Below, one piece after another: positions 13,211-23,554 of a DNA stretch of 64,000 nt. How positions within the stretch are numbered: position 1 is the first letter of the stretch; every line of letters begins with the position of its first letter. The translations under genes were made by a program, and so were the position numbers. The notes beneath the pieces were generated by a model. That model was not told where the DNA came from. It saw only the letters and a program-made list of their open reading frames with translations, and searched no databases. This DNA comes from Bryobacteraceae bacterium (GTDB lineage Bacteria; Acidobacteriota; Terriglobia; Bryobacterales; Bryobacteraceae), in assembly GCA_030041495.1 (NCBI GenBank), contig JASHNT010000095.1:79023-143022 (forward strand), given 5' to 3'.

Positions 13211-14008
13211 TCAGTCTTCCGGAACGGTCCACTTCTCGCCGCAGCGAAACACATGAAAGCGCTGCGCGGGGCGATGGCCGAGCATATGCGTGACAAAGGC
13301 CGCTTCCAAGTCTTCGTTGAAAGTCTGGTGATGCATCGGGGCGACCCAAGCCGCACCGATATCGGCAGCGAGCTGCGCGGCCTCGCTGACCGAAAAAGTT
13401 TTGCCCCCAACCGGCAGCAACGCGACGTTCACGTTGAACGGCCGCAGCCGCGCGGCCAAGTCGGGATAAGGCGCGCAATCTCCAGCGTGGTAAACGGTCC
13501 AGCGGCCGAAGCGGATCAGATAGCCCAAGTAAGGGTACCCGCCTTCGGTGGTCCAATCCAGCCGCGGGTGCGCGGAGGGAACGGCGTAGATCCGCCCGTA
13601 CAGATTCTCCTTGAAATATTCGATGCGCAGGCCGTTATCCGTGGGCACGATACGCTCATACGGAATCCCCGCCGCGCGGGCCATCTCCTGCGCGCCACGC
13701 GGAAGCACCACTTTGGCCTGCGGGGAACCTTCCAGCATCGCCACCAGAGCCGGTGCGTCCAAGTGCCCGGCATGAGCGTGTGTGACCAGAATCATGTCGG
13801 CGTGGCGGACCACCGCGCCGGAAAGGGGCGCCGCGGCCCGGCGCTGTTTGCCAGGAGGGTCGGAAAGGCACGGGTCCACGTAGAACGTGATGTTGGCGAA
13901 GCGGATGATGAAGCCGCTGTGTCCCAGCCACCACAGAGTCGGCGTAACGGTCAGCGTCTGCTCGATCTCGCGGACCAGTTCCGGACCACTAAGTGAGGGT
14001 TCGAGCAC
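13211..14008 (-). CDS. MBL-fold metallo-hydrolase
   Basis: WWLGHSGFIIRFANITFYVDPCLS, THAHAGHLD, VYHAGDCAPY: UlaG/MBL-like metal ligands. Confidence 0.85.
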   Translation of the reverse strand: MLEPSLSGPELVREIEQTLTVTPTLWWLGHSGFIIRFANITFYVDPCLSDPPGKQRRAAAPLSGAVVRHADMILVTHAHAGHLDAPALVAMLEGSPQAKVVLPRGAQEMARAAGIPYERIVPTDNGLRIEYFKENLYGRIYAVPSAHPRLDWTTEGGYPYLGYLIRFGRWTVYHAGDCAPYPDLAARLRPFNVNVALLPVGGKTFSVSEAAQLAADIGAAWVAPMHHQTFNEDLEAAFVTHMLGHRPAQRFHVFRCGEKWTVPED

Positions 14009-14020
14009 GTATTCGGTATT

Positions 14021-14986
14021 CTACCTTTCGCTGGACTGACTTGGCCAGATCTGCTCCGGCGACGCCTGTTCCGGCGATGCCGCTCGATTGAGGCGGTCGC
14101 GGATGGCCGTCCAAGCGGGAGTATCCGGCGGCAGTTCCACCGCGATCCACGGCAGATTTTCTCGATCGAGCTCATGCAACACCGAATACAACTTGGCCGC
14201 GTATTCGGCGGGCGCGGCTGGCATGTGCACGCTGCGGCACACCAGTCCGGACTTCTTGCGCCACACGTATGCACCGGTGCGCCCCGGCACGGACTTGGGT
14301 CCGTCCACCAGCAGCAAAGGCGTGCGCGGGCTGTAATGCCGCGGGTGCATGCCCGGCGACGGGTGTGAGCCAAGGGGCGGCGCGGTGCTTTCCGACGGTA
14401 CGGCGGCGCTCTCCAACTCTCCCAGAGAGAGCATACCCGGCCGCAGGAGCTTGAGCGCTCCGTTCTCGATCGCCACGACCGTCGATTCGATCCCCACCCG
14501 GCACGGCCCTCCGTCCAGCACTTCCACCGCATCGCCGAAAGCCGCGCGAACATGTTGCGCGGTGGTCGGAGAGAGTTGGCCAAATCGGTTCGCGCTGGGT
14601 GCGGCGATAGGCACTCCCGCTTGCTCAATCAACTCGAGCGCGAGGGGATGGTTCGGCATTCGGATGCCAACGGTAGGCAAAGCTGCGGTGACGATTTCCG
14701 GAATTGCGGGCTTTTTCGGGAGCACCAGCGTGAGCGGCCCTGGCCACCACTTTTGTGCCAGTTCTTCAGCAAGCGGCGGCCACTCCGCGGCGATCTCACG
14801 AGCCATGTCGATCGACGCCACGTGCACGATCAAGGGGCTGGTCTCCGGGCGGCTTTTCAATTCGAAGACTCGCGCGACTGCCGCCGCGTCGAGCGCGTTC
14901 GCGCCCAGCCCGTAAACGGTCTCGGTGGGGAAGGCGACCAGGCCCCCTGCGCGAATCCGCTCCGCGGCTTCCTTAATCGACAACAT
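14021..14986 (-). CDS. L-threonylcarbamoyladenylate synthase (Sua5/YrdC)
   Basis: GGLVAFPTETVYGLGANALD, KWWPGPLTLVLPK, GIRMPNHPLALELI, APSANRFGQLSPT. Confidence 0.93.
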   Translation of the reverse strand: MLSIKEAAERIRAGGLVAFPTETVYGLGANALDAAAVARVFELKSRPETSPLIVHVASIDMAREIAAEWPPLAEELAQKWWPGPLTLVLPKKPAIPEIVTAALPTVGIRMPNHPLALELIEQAGVPIAAPSANRFGQLSPTTAQHVRAAFGDAVEVLDGGPCRVGIESTVVAIENGALKLLRPGMLSLGELESAAVPSESTAPPLGSHPSPGMHPRHYSPRTPLLLVDGPKSVPGRTGAYVWRKKSGLVCRSVHMPAAPAEYAAKLYSVLHELDRENLPWIAVELPPDTPAWTAIRDRLNRAASPEQASPEQIWPSQSSER

Positions 14987-16113
14987 CTTCCTTATCTGAT
15001 CCCGTCGCCGCCGTTTTTCCGGTTTTCCGGAAGACGAGGTAAGCGTGGATCAGCGCATCGAGATCGCCGTCCAGCACCCGATCCACGTCGCCGATGGCGA
15101 GCTTGGTGCGGTGATCCTTGATCAATCGATATGGCGCGAGCACGTAGCTGCGAATCTGGCTGCCGAAGTTGATTTCGAGCTTCGTGTCTTCCAGCTTGCG
15201 ATTCTCGGCGCGCTTTTTGTCCATCTCGAACTCGTACAATTTTGCGCGCAGTTGTTTCATCGCGCTGGCGCGATTCTTGTGCTGGCTGCGTTCGTTCTGG
15301 CACTGCACCACGATGCCGGTGGGCAGGTGCGTCATGCGGATCGCCGAATCGGTCCGGTTGACGTGCTGGCCGCCGGCGCCCGAAGCGCGGAACGTGTCGA
15401 CGCGCAAATCCTCCGGACGAATGTCGATCTTGATTTCGTCGTCGATTTGCGGATAGACGAAGACCGACGCGAAGGAAGTATGCCGCCGCGCGTTGGCGTC
15501 GAACGGAGAGATGCGCACCAGCCGGTGCACGCCGACTTCGCTTTGGAGCAACCCATACGCGTTCTCGCCGTTGACTTCGAAGGTCGCGGACTTGATGCCC
15601 GCGCCCTCGCCCTCGAGGCGATCCGTGATCACCGTTTCCATACGGTTGCGTTCCGCCCAGCGCAGATACATGCGCAGCAGCATCTCGGCCCAGTCCTGGC
15701 TTTCGGTGCCGCCGGCGCCGGGATGGATGGTGACGATGGCGCTACGCGCGTCGTTTTCGCCGGACAGCAGCATCTGCGTTTCCAGCGTTTCCAGATGCGT
15801 GGAGAGCCCGCGCATTTCGCGCTCCAGATCGCCGTTGACGTTTTCGCCTTCCTGCGCGAGCTCAAACAGAGTGTCGAGATCGGAGGTCAGGCTGGAGATG
15901 CGCTGATCGTGCGCAATCTGCTCCTCCAGGCGCTTGCGCTCCTGCATCGTCTTCTGGCTCTTTTCGGGATTGGACCAGAAGTCGGGAGCGTTGATCTGTT
16001 CTTCGAGCTTGGCTAGCTGAGCTTTGCGAGTGGGGGCGTCAAAGATAGCTCCGCACAGCGTCGGCCTGCTGGCGGAGCGGGGTGTATTCGCGTTGCAATT
16101 CTTCGAGAGTCAT
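14973..16113 (-). CDS. prfB: Peptide chain release factor 2, programmed +1 frameshift
   Basis: Short frame ATG(16113)...CGG AGC TAT CTT TGA C (TGA at 16041-16039) joined +1 to LDAPTRKAQLAKLEEQINAPDFW...; GAGGTESQDW and GAGGQHVNRTDSAIR motifs. Confidence 0.96.
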
Positions 16114-16340
16114 TCGATACGATTTTAGCAGTGAACGCTTCGAAATGACAGAGTGCTGATCCCGTGCGGATTATGAAAGCCGGGCAGGCGTGAAGCGCCG
16201 ATACGGAACGCTCTTTGGTGGAAGCTGCGCCTGGCTCGGCTGCCCGCGCGAAGTGAGAGCCAGCGGAGCGGCCGCCGCCGCAGCGGCCAGCACTCGCCTC
16301 CGCGTCACTGATCGGATTCCCTTGCCGCCTTGCATTCTCG

Positions 16341-16937
16341 TCATATCTCTAACAGGTATCCCCTCTTGCCGACGTTCATCGCGCGGGTCGAGCCCATTTG
16401 CGTCACTTTGCCCTCCGCCTCGTGAATGTGGCCGCAGAAGAAGTGCGCGGGCTGGACCTTCTCGATAAACTCCCGCACCGCGCGGCTGCCGGCGTGCAAA
16501 CCGTCATGCACGCGATCGAGCGGAGAGTTGAGCGGCGGCGCGTGACAAATCATCACCGTCGGTTTGAACTCCGCGAACTTCGCCAGCCGGGCGGCCAACT
16601 CTTGCTCCGTGTATTCGCCCGGAGTGTCGAACGGGGTGGGGTTCGAATATCCCAGACCGGCGATGCGCACGTCTCCGATCTCCAATGTCGCGCCGTGAAA
16701 ATTCACGAAGCCGTGGCGCTTGCAGAATTCCGCGATATCGGCTTCAGATTCGTGATTGCCGGGAAGCACGTAAACGCGCTTGCCGCGAGCCTGCATGATT
16801 CCGCCTATCTGCTCCAAGCCCCGCGCCCAACTCACTAAATCGCCGGCCGCGAAGTAATAATCGGCGTCGATCGCCATCAGGCGTTCCAGCGCGCGGGCAT
16901 CGTTGTGAATGTCGGAAAAAACGAGAAGGCGGCTCAC
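16341..16937 (-). CDS. Metallophosphoesterase
   Basis: LLVFSDIHNDARAL, FAAGDL, LPGNHE, CHAPP, FCGHIHE; GTG start at 16937 preferred over the longer ORF. Confidence 0.9.
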   Translation of the reverse strand: MSRLLVFSDIHNDARALERLMAIDADYYFAAGDLVSWARGLEQIGGIMQARGKRVYVLPGNHESEADIAEFCKRHGFVNFHGATLEIGDVRIAGLGYSNPTPFDTPGEYTEQELAARLAKFAEFKPTVMICHAPPLNSPLDRVHDGLHAGSRAVREFIEKVQPAHFFCGHIHEAEGKVTQMGSTRAMNVGKRGYLLEI

Positions 16938-16970
16938 TTTCGTATCATAGTAGACGACCCACGTGCGCTC

Positions 16971-19900
16971 ATGCAGGATCCCCATCAGCCCGATATCAAC
17001 AGTTGGCTCGAAGAAGAGCTGTCCTACGAATATCATCACGACCCTCGTGCCGTGGATAAATCCTGGACTCAAGTATTTGAAGGCAACGGCCACACTGCCT
17101 TAGCCGAAGCTCCGCCGGAGCCCAGGCCAAACCCCACCCCCTCGTCCGCGCCCGCAGTGTCCGCGCCCGCAGTGCCGATTTCCGCCGGCGATCAGCTTGT
17201 GCCTCTGCGAGGACCCGCTTTGCGAATCGCCGAGAACATGACGGCCAGCTTGAGCATGCCTGTCGCTACCAGCCAACGCGCGATGCCTGTAAAAGTGATG
17301 GACGAAAACCGGCGGCTGATCAACCAACACCGGTCGGCTACAGGTCAAAGTAAAATTTCTTACACGCATCTGGTCGCCTGGGCCATCGTGCGCGCGATCG
17401 AAAAGGTCCCGGTCATCAACCAGGCGTATTCGGAAACCGGCGAAGGCTCGTTCCGCGTAACCCACACTCAGGTGAATCTGGGGCTGGCGGTCGATGTAGA
17501 AGGCAAAGAGGGCGCGCGCAGCCTCAAGGTTCCTTCGGTGAAGAACGCGCAGGCGATGAATTTCGCCCAGTTCCTCGCGGCGTATGATGACGTGGTCCAG
17601 CGCGCGCGAGCGAATAAACTCACCGTTCCCGATTTCGAAGGCACGACGGTTTCGCTGACCAATCCTGGAACGGTGGGCACGGTGGGATCGATTCCCCGGT
17701 TGATGCCGGGGCAGGGCGCGATCATCGCCACCGGAGCTATCGATTATCCGCCGGAATACCGCGGCGTCCCGGAGGAGGTGCGCACTTCGCTCGGCTTGAG
17801 CAAGGTGATGACGGTCACCTGCACCTACGATCATCGCGTGATTCAAGGCGCGGAATCCGGCTTGTTCCTGGCGCGGCTGCAAGCGTTGCTCGAAGGCGAG
17901 GAGGGATTCTACAACGGCATCTTTTCCGACCTCGCGATTCCCATTCAAGCCCTCCGCTGGGAGCCGGACCAAGCCGCGGCTCCCGTAGTCAACACCGATC
18001 CGGTGAAACAAGCGGGCGTGGCTCGCCTGATTCAGGCATGGCGCGAGCGCGGGCACCTGATCGCCGATATCGACCCGCTGGGCGGACAGAGGCCGCCTTT
18101 CCCCGAGTTGGAGCCGGCGGCGCACGGGCTCACCATTTGGGACCTGGATCGCGCGTTCCACGCCGGATCTTTCGGCGTGACCACGCTGCGCACTCTGATC
18201 GACCGCTTGCGGCTGACCTACGCGGGCAAGATGGGCGTGCAGTACATGCACATCGACGATCCGCAAGAACGGGCTTGGCTCGAACAGCGAATAGAGCCGA
18301 CGGCGAATCAATGGTCCGTCGATCCGGCGGCGAAGAAGCGGGCGCTGCAGGCGATCGTGCTCGCAGCGGGATTCGAGGCGTTTCTGGACAACCGCTTCAA
18401 AGGCCACAAGCGGTTTTCGCTTGAAGGCGGCGAAACCATGATCTCCATCATCGAGGAGTTGCTGGAGCGGGCCGCCGCACGGAACGTGCGCGAAGTGTTC
18501 ATCGGCATGGCGCATCGCGGCCGCCTTACGTTGCTCGCCAATGTGATCGGCAAAGGCATTGCGCAGATGTTCTCCGAATTCGAGGGCGACGTCGACCCGG
18601 ACGTGAACGATGGCCAGGGCGACGTCAAATACCATCTGGGCTCGAGCAGCACGCGCACCATGTCCAACGGCAAACAGATCACGGTATCGGTAGCCGCGAA
18701 TCCCAGCCATCTCGAAGCGGTGAATCCGGTGGTGGAAGGCATCGTGCGGCCGAAGCAGGATCGCTTGGGCGATACGCTGCGTGAGCGCGTGATCCCGCTA
18801 TTGATCCACGGCGACGCGGCCATGACCGGGCAGGGGATTGTCGCAGAGACGTTGAATTTTTCGCAGCTCGACGGCTATAACACCGGCGGCACGGTTCATC
18901 TGGTGATCAACAACCAGATCGGATTCACTACTGGCGCCGAGGCCGCGCGATCTTCGCCCTATTGCACCGATGTCGCGCTGATGGTGCAGGCTCCGGTGTT
19001 TCACGTCAACGGCGATGATCTGGAGGCGTGCTTTCGCGCGGTCCAACTCGCCTTCGATTACCGCCAGCGGTTCCACCGCGACGTGGTCATCGATATGGTC
19101 TGCTATCGCAAGCACGGCCACAACGAAGGCGACGACGCCAGCTACACGCAGCCGATCATGGCGCGGCGGATTCAGCAGCACACTCCCGCGCCCGTTGCCT
19201 ATGCCGCGAAGCTCGGGCGCGAAGGGGTGGTGACGGCAGAGGAGGTCGCGGGCTGGCAGGAGGCGCAAAAGAAACGCCTGTACGAAATTTACGATCAGAC
19301 GGTGAAGCAGAAGGAGGAGTATGAGCTGCTGGAACTGAGTCCCGTGGCGCCGGAGGCTATGCCTCATGATCTTCCGCCGACGGCCGTGGACCGTGCTGTG
19401 ATCGGCCGTATCCTGGACGGCATCACGGCGTTTCCGGCCGATTTCAAGCTGCATCCGAAACTCGAGCGGGTGGTAGAGCGGAGGCACGAAGCCCGCAACG
19501 GTGGGCCGCTGATCGATTGGGCGCTCGCCGAGACGCTGGCGTTCGGCAGCCTCGTGCTGGAAGGAACTCCGGTGCGCCTAAGCGGCCAGGATTCCGGCCG
19601 TGGCACCTTCAGCCAGCGCCACGCGGAATACCACGACGTGGAAACCGGGCGTGTGTATACTCCGCTGCAACACCTGGCTCCGAATCAGGCTCGTTTCGAG
19701 GTGTACAACAGCCCGTTGAGCGAGTATGGCGTGGTCGGGTTCGAGTTCGGCTACAGCATGGCCGATCCCTTTGCCCTGGTGCTGTGGGAAGCGCAATACG
19801 GCGATTTTTCGAACGGGGCGCAGATTATCATCGACCAATTTATTTCGTCCGCCGAATCCAAGTGGGGCCAGCCCAGCGGCATGGTGATGCTGCTGCCGCA

Positions 19901-20618
19901 CGGGCAGGAGGGCGGCGGTCCGGAGCATTCGAGCGCGCGTCTGGAGCGCTACTTGCAGCTTTGCGCCGATAAAAACATGCAGGTCGCTTATTGCACTGAG
20001 CCCGCCCAGTACTTCCATCTGCTGCGGCGCCAGATGCGCGGCGGCGCCGACCGGCGCGGCTTGCGCAAGCCGCTGATCGTGATGACGCCGAAGAGCCTGC
20101 TGCGCCATCCGAAGGTGGCCTCGACCATCGACGATCTGGCGGCCGGCGTCTTCCGCCCGGTATTGGACGACGCGACGGTTTCCGATCTCGCCGCGATCAA
20201 GCGCATTCTGTTGTGCACCGGCAAGATTTACTACGAATTGCTGGCCGCACGCGAGGCTCGCAAAGCTGCGGATGTTGCGATCGTGCGGCTGGAGCAGCTC
20301 TATCCGTTCCCGGAGGCGGAATTCGCGTCGGTGCTGAAGCGCTACCCTAACGCGACGAACGTTATCTGGGCACAGGAAGAACCGCGCAATATGGGTGCCT
20401 GGGCCTTCGCGCGCGGCTACATCACGCCGATGCTTTCTTCACGGCACGTGATCGGCTACGCCGGCCGGCCCGAATGCGCCAGCCCCGCTCCCGGCTTGTT
20501 GAAGCAGCACAATCGCGAACAGGCGGATCTACTCGATCAGGCTTTCGCCCCGGCAACCGTCGCCAGAAGGCTGCGCAAGAAGCTGGTACGCCGGAAGAAA
20601 TCGAAGTCGCCCGCTTAG
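16971..20618 (+). CDS. kgd: Multifunctional 2-oxoglutarate decarboxylase/dehydrogenase E1 fused to an E2 acyltransferase domain (Kgd-type)
   Basis: N-terminal SWLEEELSYEYHHDPRAVDKSW; E2 catalytic TCTYDHRVIQGAESG; E1 FSLEGGETMI, GMAHRGRL, HGDAAMTGQGIV, KHGHNEGDD. Confidence 0.93.
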   Translation: MQDPHQPDINSWLEEELSYEYHHDPRAVDKSWTQVFEGNGHTALAEAPPEPRPNPTPSSAPAVSAPAVPISAGDQLVPLRGPALRIAENMTASLSMPVATSQRAMPVKVMDENRRLINQHRSATGQSKISYTHLVAWAIVRAIEKVPVINQAYSETGEGSFRVTHTQVNLGLAVDVEGKEGARSLKVPSVKNAQAMNFAQFLAAYDDVVQRARANKLTVPDFEGTTVSLTNPGTVGTVGSIPRLMPGQGAIIATGAIDYPPEYRGVPEEVRTSLGLSKVMTVTCTYDHRVIQGAESGLFLARLQALLEGEEGFYNGIFSDLAIPIQALRWEPDQAAAPVVNTDPVKQAGVARLIQAWRERGHLIADIDPLGGQRPPFPELEPAAHGLTIWDLDRAFHAGSFGVTTLRTLIDRLRLTYAGKMGVQYMHIDDPQERAWLEQRIEPTANQWSVDPAAKKRALQAIVLAAGFEAFLDNRFKGHKRFSLEGGETMISIIEELLERAAARNVREVFIGMAHRGRLTLLANVIGKGIAQMFSEFEGDVDPDVNDGQGDVKYHLGSSSTRTMSNGKQITVSVAANPSHLEAVNPVVEGIVRPKQDRLGDTLRERVIPLLIHGDAAMTGQGIVAETLNFSQLDGYNTGGTVHLVINNQIGFTTGAEAARSSPYCTDVALMVQAPVFHVNGDDLEACFRAVQLAFDYRQRFHRDVVIDMVCYRKHGHNEGDDASYTQPIMARRIQQHTPAPVAYAAKLGREGVVTAEEVAGWQEAQKKRLYEIYDQTVKQKEEYELLELSPVAPEAMPHDLPPTAVDRAVIGRILDGITAFPADFKLHPKLERVVERRHEARNGGPLIDWALAETLAFGSLVLEGTPVRLSGQDSGRGTFSQRHAEYHDVETGRVYTPLQHLAPNQARFEVYNSPLSEYGVVGFEFGYSMADPFALVLWEAQYGDFSNGAQIIIDQFISSAESKWGQPSGMVMLLPHGQEGGGPEHSSARLERYLQLCADKNMQVAYCTEPAQYFHLLRRQMRGGADRRGLRKPLIVMTPKSLLRHPKVASTIDDLAAGVFRPVLDDATVSDLAAIKRILLCTGKIYYELLAAREARKAADVAIVRLEQLYPFPEAEFASVLKRYPNATNVIWAQEEPRNMGAWAFARGYITPMLSSRHVIGYAGRPECASPAPGLLKQHNREQADLLDQAFAPATVARRLRKKLVRRKKSKSPA

Positions 20619-21340
20619 ACCGCGCTAGCGGCAGCAGAGAATCCGAAAAAGTTCACGATGTCCTCGGTCGGGCGAACGCGCCCGAACACCCATGCAAACG
20701 CCAATAGCGCGGCTTCGTGCAACTCCACGCTCATCTCCGTGCAAGCGTCCCCGGCAACCACGACGCGGAAGCCGCGATCGGCCGTCTCGCGCGCGGTTTG
20801 CGTGACGCACACCGCGGTCGTCAGGCCGCACACCACCAACGAAGTGACGCCCAGGTTGTGAAGGGTCTGATCGAGCTTGGTGGACGCCAGCGCTCCACTC
20901 GAAGTTTTATTCAGCACCATCTCGCCCGGCTGCGGAGCGGCAGCGTCGTCAATTTGCCAGCTCGGATGATTCACCGGCGGATGGACTCGCTCGCCGACCA
21001 GATGAAGACCTGTTTCGTCGAAATCGCGCATCCAGGCGGGAAGGTCGCGTCCTTGCTCCATACAGCATCCCGCTGCGAGATAGATCACCGGCAGATGCAG
21101 CGATCGAAAGGTCGCAAGGAGGTGCCGCGCGTTGCCCAGCACGGTCGAGTTGACGCGCTCGAAATATCCCGCAGTGGCGCCCGGCATCACCTTCTCGATG
21201 GTCCGCGCGAAGGGATATTCCGGCCGGACAAAGTAGCGCTGCATGTCGACCACGATCAGCGCGGACTTGACCGGATCGAGCGCCAGCGGAGCTTGGTCTT
21301 TGATTCGCACCACAGCTTGAATTTTCTCGTGCTCTGTCAT
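20615..21340 (-). CDS. Isochorismatase-family cysteine hydrolase
   Basis: SALIVVDMQRYFV, LNKTSSGALAST, VVCGLTTAVCVTQTARETADRGFRVVVAGDAC. Confidence 0.9.
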   Translation of the reverse strand: MTEHEKIQAVVRIKDQAPLALDPVKSALIVVDMQRYFVRPEYPFARTIEKVMPGATAGYFERVNSTVLGNARHLLATFRSLHLPVIYLAAGCCMEQGRDLPAWMRDFDETGLHLVGERVHPPVNHPSWQIDDAAAPQPGEMVLNKTSSGALASTKLDQTLHNLGVTSLVVCGLTTAVCVTQTARETADRGFRVVVAGDACTEMSVELHEAALLAFAWVFGRVRPTEDIVNFFGFSAAASAV

Positions 21341-21350
21341 GCCCTATATT

Positions 21351-21674
21351 ATGGAGCGAATGCACTACATCCTGTTCTACGAAGCCACCGCCGGCTACCT
21401 GGAGCGGCGTGCGGAGTTCCGCGAAGAACATCTGCAGTTGGCCTGGCAGGCAGTCGACCGCGGGGAACTGGTCCTGGGCGGAGCGTTCGCCAATCCTGTC
21501 GATGGCGCCGCAATTGTGTTTCAGGGTGATTCGCCTGAGGTGGCCGAGCGCTTCGCCCGCGCCGACCCTTACGTCGTCAACGGGCTGGTGAAGAGCTGGT
21601 ACGTGCGGGAGTGGTCCACGGTAGCGGGATGGCTGGCCGCAACGCCGCTGCGGCCAGGAGCCGCCGGTTCCTAA
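21351..21674 (+). CDS. YciI-family protein
   Basis: MHYILFYEATAGYLERRAEFREEHL..., GGAFANPVDGAAIVF, FARADPYVVNGLVKSWYVREW. Confidence 0.8.
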   Translation: MERMHYILFYEATAGYLERRAEFREEHLQLAWQAVDRGELVLGGAFANPVDGAAIVFQGDSPEVAERFARADPYVVNGLVKSWYVREWSTVAGWLAATPLRPGAAGS

Positions 21675-21713
21675 GCCCAGCGCCCGCCAGGCTGGCGTGA
21701 TACGCTCGCTCTC

Positions 21714-22403
21714 ATGCGATTTCCCAAGACGATTGCCGCGGCGACCTTTGCACTGACATTTCTGGCCACGCTGGCGTACCCGCAGGCGCCGGCTCAATCG
21801 GGCGCCGCCCCCGCCAACTTCTCACTCACCGGCGACCGCTTCGCGCCGCTCACCTGGGACTCCATGAGCCCCGAGCAGAAGACCATGGTCGAGCACATAC
21901 TCTCCAGCGGCCGTACGAGCTTAGGCGGTCCGTTCAACGTGATGTTGCGCAGTCCGGGGATGGGAGATCTGGCGCAGGGCTTGGGCGCTCAAATACGTTT
22001 TCATTCCTCGTTGCCGCCGCGGCTGAATGAGCTGGTGATCATCACCACGGCCCGTTACTGGATGGTGCAGTTCGAATGGAATGCGCATCGCCGGGCCGCG
22101 GCGCAGGCGGGCGTGAGCGCGGACGTCATCAACGCTATCGCCGCCGGCAAGCGGCCGGCCAAAATGCCCGCCGACGAAGCGGCCGTCTTCAACTTCGCCA
22201 GCGAACTGCTGAAGGCCCACGCGGTCAGCGACGCGACTTACGCCGCCGCGAAGAACATCGTGGGCGAGCGCGGCATCGCAGACATGATGTTCGCGATGGG
22301 CTACTACCAGTTGGTGGGCATGCTGTTGGATGTCGATCGCTACCCGCTGCCCGCCGGCGTAACACCCGAGTTGAAGGCGGTCAACCTGGCGACGATTTAT
22401 TGA
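21714..22403 (+). CDS. Carboxymuconolactone decarboxylase-family protein
   Basis: GPFNVMLRSPGMGD, RLNELVIITTARYW...FEWNAHRRAA: AhpD/CMD-like. Confidence 0.85.
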   Translation: MRFPKTIAAATFALTFLATLAYPQAPAQSGAAPANFSLTGDRFAPLTWDSMSPEQKTMVEHILSSGRTSLGGPFNVMLRSPGMGDLAQGLGAQIRFHSSLPPRLNELVIITTARYWMVQFEWNAHRRAAAQAGVSADVINAIAAGKRPAKMPADEAAVFNFASELLKAHAVSDATYAAAKNIVGERGIADMMFAMGYYQLVGMLLDVDRYPLPAGVTPELKAVNLATIY

Positions 22404-23497
22404 CCGTCCGAGTCGATCGTCAGCACGTCCAGATCGAAAGCGCGCAGCAACTCCTCGCGCTTGGTGTAGGGACCCGGCGTGTAGGCTCGCGAAGAGATGC
22501 CGGCTTGCGAAAGCTCCGCGATGCGCCAATCCTGGCGATTGATCAGGTCCCAGAAGCTTGACGCGTCCTCGGCAGTGAATCCCGGCTTGGCCATTTCTTC
22601 CGGAGGGAAGTGTAGCTCGCACACGATGGTGGTGCGATCCGCGGCCATCGGCCACAGCGTGTGGGTCAACAGATAATCCGGATGAGGCGCCAGCAATAAA
22701 TTGGGATACAGAGCATAGAAAGCGGCCCACTTGCGTTGCTCTTCGGTTAAGCCGGGAAGATAAGCGCGGCCGTTGCGGTTACCCTGGAAGCTCATGGTCT
22801 CCGCGCCGTTGCGCAGGAACATGATGCCGCCGATGTAGGCTGGGTTGGGCTCTTCGTTGTCCGCGCCCAAATAGTCGGTCAGGGGATTGAGCTCGGGATG
22901 AACGAAAGGGCAGTGCAGACACTCGTTGTAATTTAAGACGATCAGTTTCCAGTTGGCTTTGATGTCGTAGACGATGCGGCGAAAGGTGCGCAGCTCGCTC
23001 ATTTTCCAGTTGGCGAACTTTTTCGCCACCGGAGCGAACAATTCCGCCACGGATTGTTCCGGCGTGCCGAAATGCAGGAACACGTTGCCTTCCCAGACCT
23101 CCGTGTGGACGGATTTCAGCGGATAGTCGGCGCGGGAAAACCCCGGCTGCTCGGCGTGCGGAGCCCCCAGTAGCACGCCGTCCAAACCGTAAGACCAGGC
23201 GTGATACGGACAAGTGATGCGTTTGCCCGGCAACGAGCCGTGCTCCTCCGTGCACATGCGAGAGCCGCGATGGCGGCAGACGTTATAGAACGCCCGCGCT
23301 TTTCCCGAGGCATCGCTCAGCACGATCACGCTCTCCCCCGCCAGCTCGCAGAGGAAATAGTCGCCCGGGTTGGGGATCGCGCTGGCGCGACCGGCGCAGA
23401 TCCAGCGGTTGAAGTAAAAATGTTCGAGCTCTTTCCGGAAGATCTCCGGGTCGGTGTAGTACCGGGCCGGAAGGGTCATCGGCAGAGAGGCCATCAT
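22397..23497 (-). CDS. Rieske [2Fe-2S] aromatic-ring-hydroxylating oxygenase, alpha-subunit-like
   Basis: CRHRGSRM...CPYHAWSY Rieske motif; NYNECLHCPFVHPEL non-heme iron site. Confidence 0.9.
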   Translation of the reverse strand: MMASLPMTLPARYYTDPEIFRKELEHFYFNRWICAGRASAIPNPGDYFLCELAGESVIVLSDASGKARAFYNVCRHRGSRMCTEEHGSLPGKRITCPYHAWSYGLDGVLLGAPHAEQPGFSRADYPLKSVHTEVWEGNVFLHFGTPEQSVAELFAPVAKKFANWKMSELRTFRRIVYDIKANWKLIVLNYNECLHCPFVHPELNPLTDYLGADNEEPNPAYIGGIMFLRNGAETMSFQGNRNGRAYLPGLTEEQRKWAAFYALYPNLLLAPHPDYLLTHTLWPMAADRTTIVCELHFPPEEMAKPGFTAEDASSFWDLINRQDWRIAELSQAGISSRAYTPGPYTKREELLRAFDLDVLTIDSDGQ

Positions 23498-23554
23498 AAA
23501 CTCGATTGTAAAAGATCGAGTGCGCAAAGATTGTAGTAGACAATCTCCTAGAGT

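Noticed and set aside
15045-16016. 323-aa plus-strand ORF
   Set aside because: Antisense to prfB, which has clear motifs and the frameshift signal.
16114-16340. Unannotated ~230-bp gap between prfB and the phosphoesterase as an ncRNA
   Set aside because: GC-rich with small repeats, but no recognisable SRP, 6S, tmRNA or RNase P landmarks; cannot be supported by eye.
17100-18710. 536-aa minus-strand ORF (and similar long ORFs opposite htrA, tldD/E and lptFG)
   Set aside because: Shadow ORFs opposite well-supported genes; rich in R/H/G/A with no domain.
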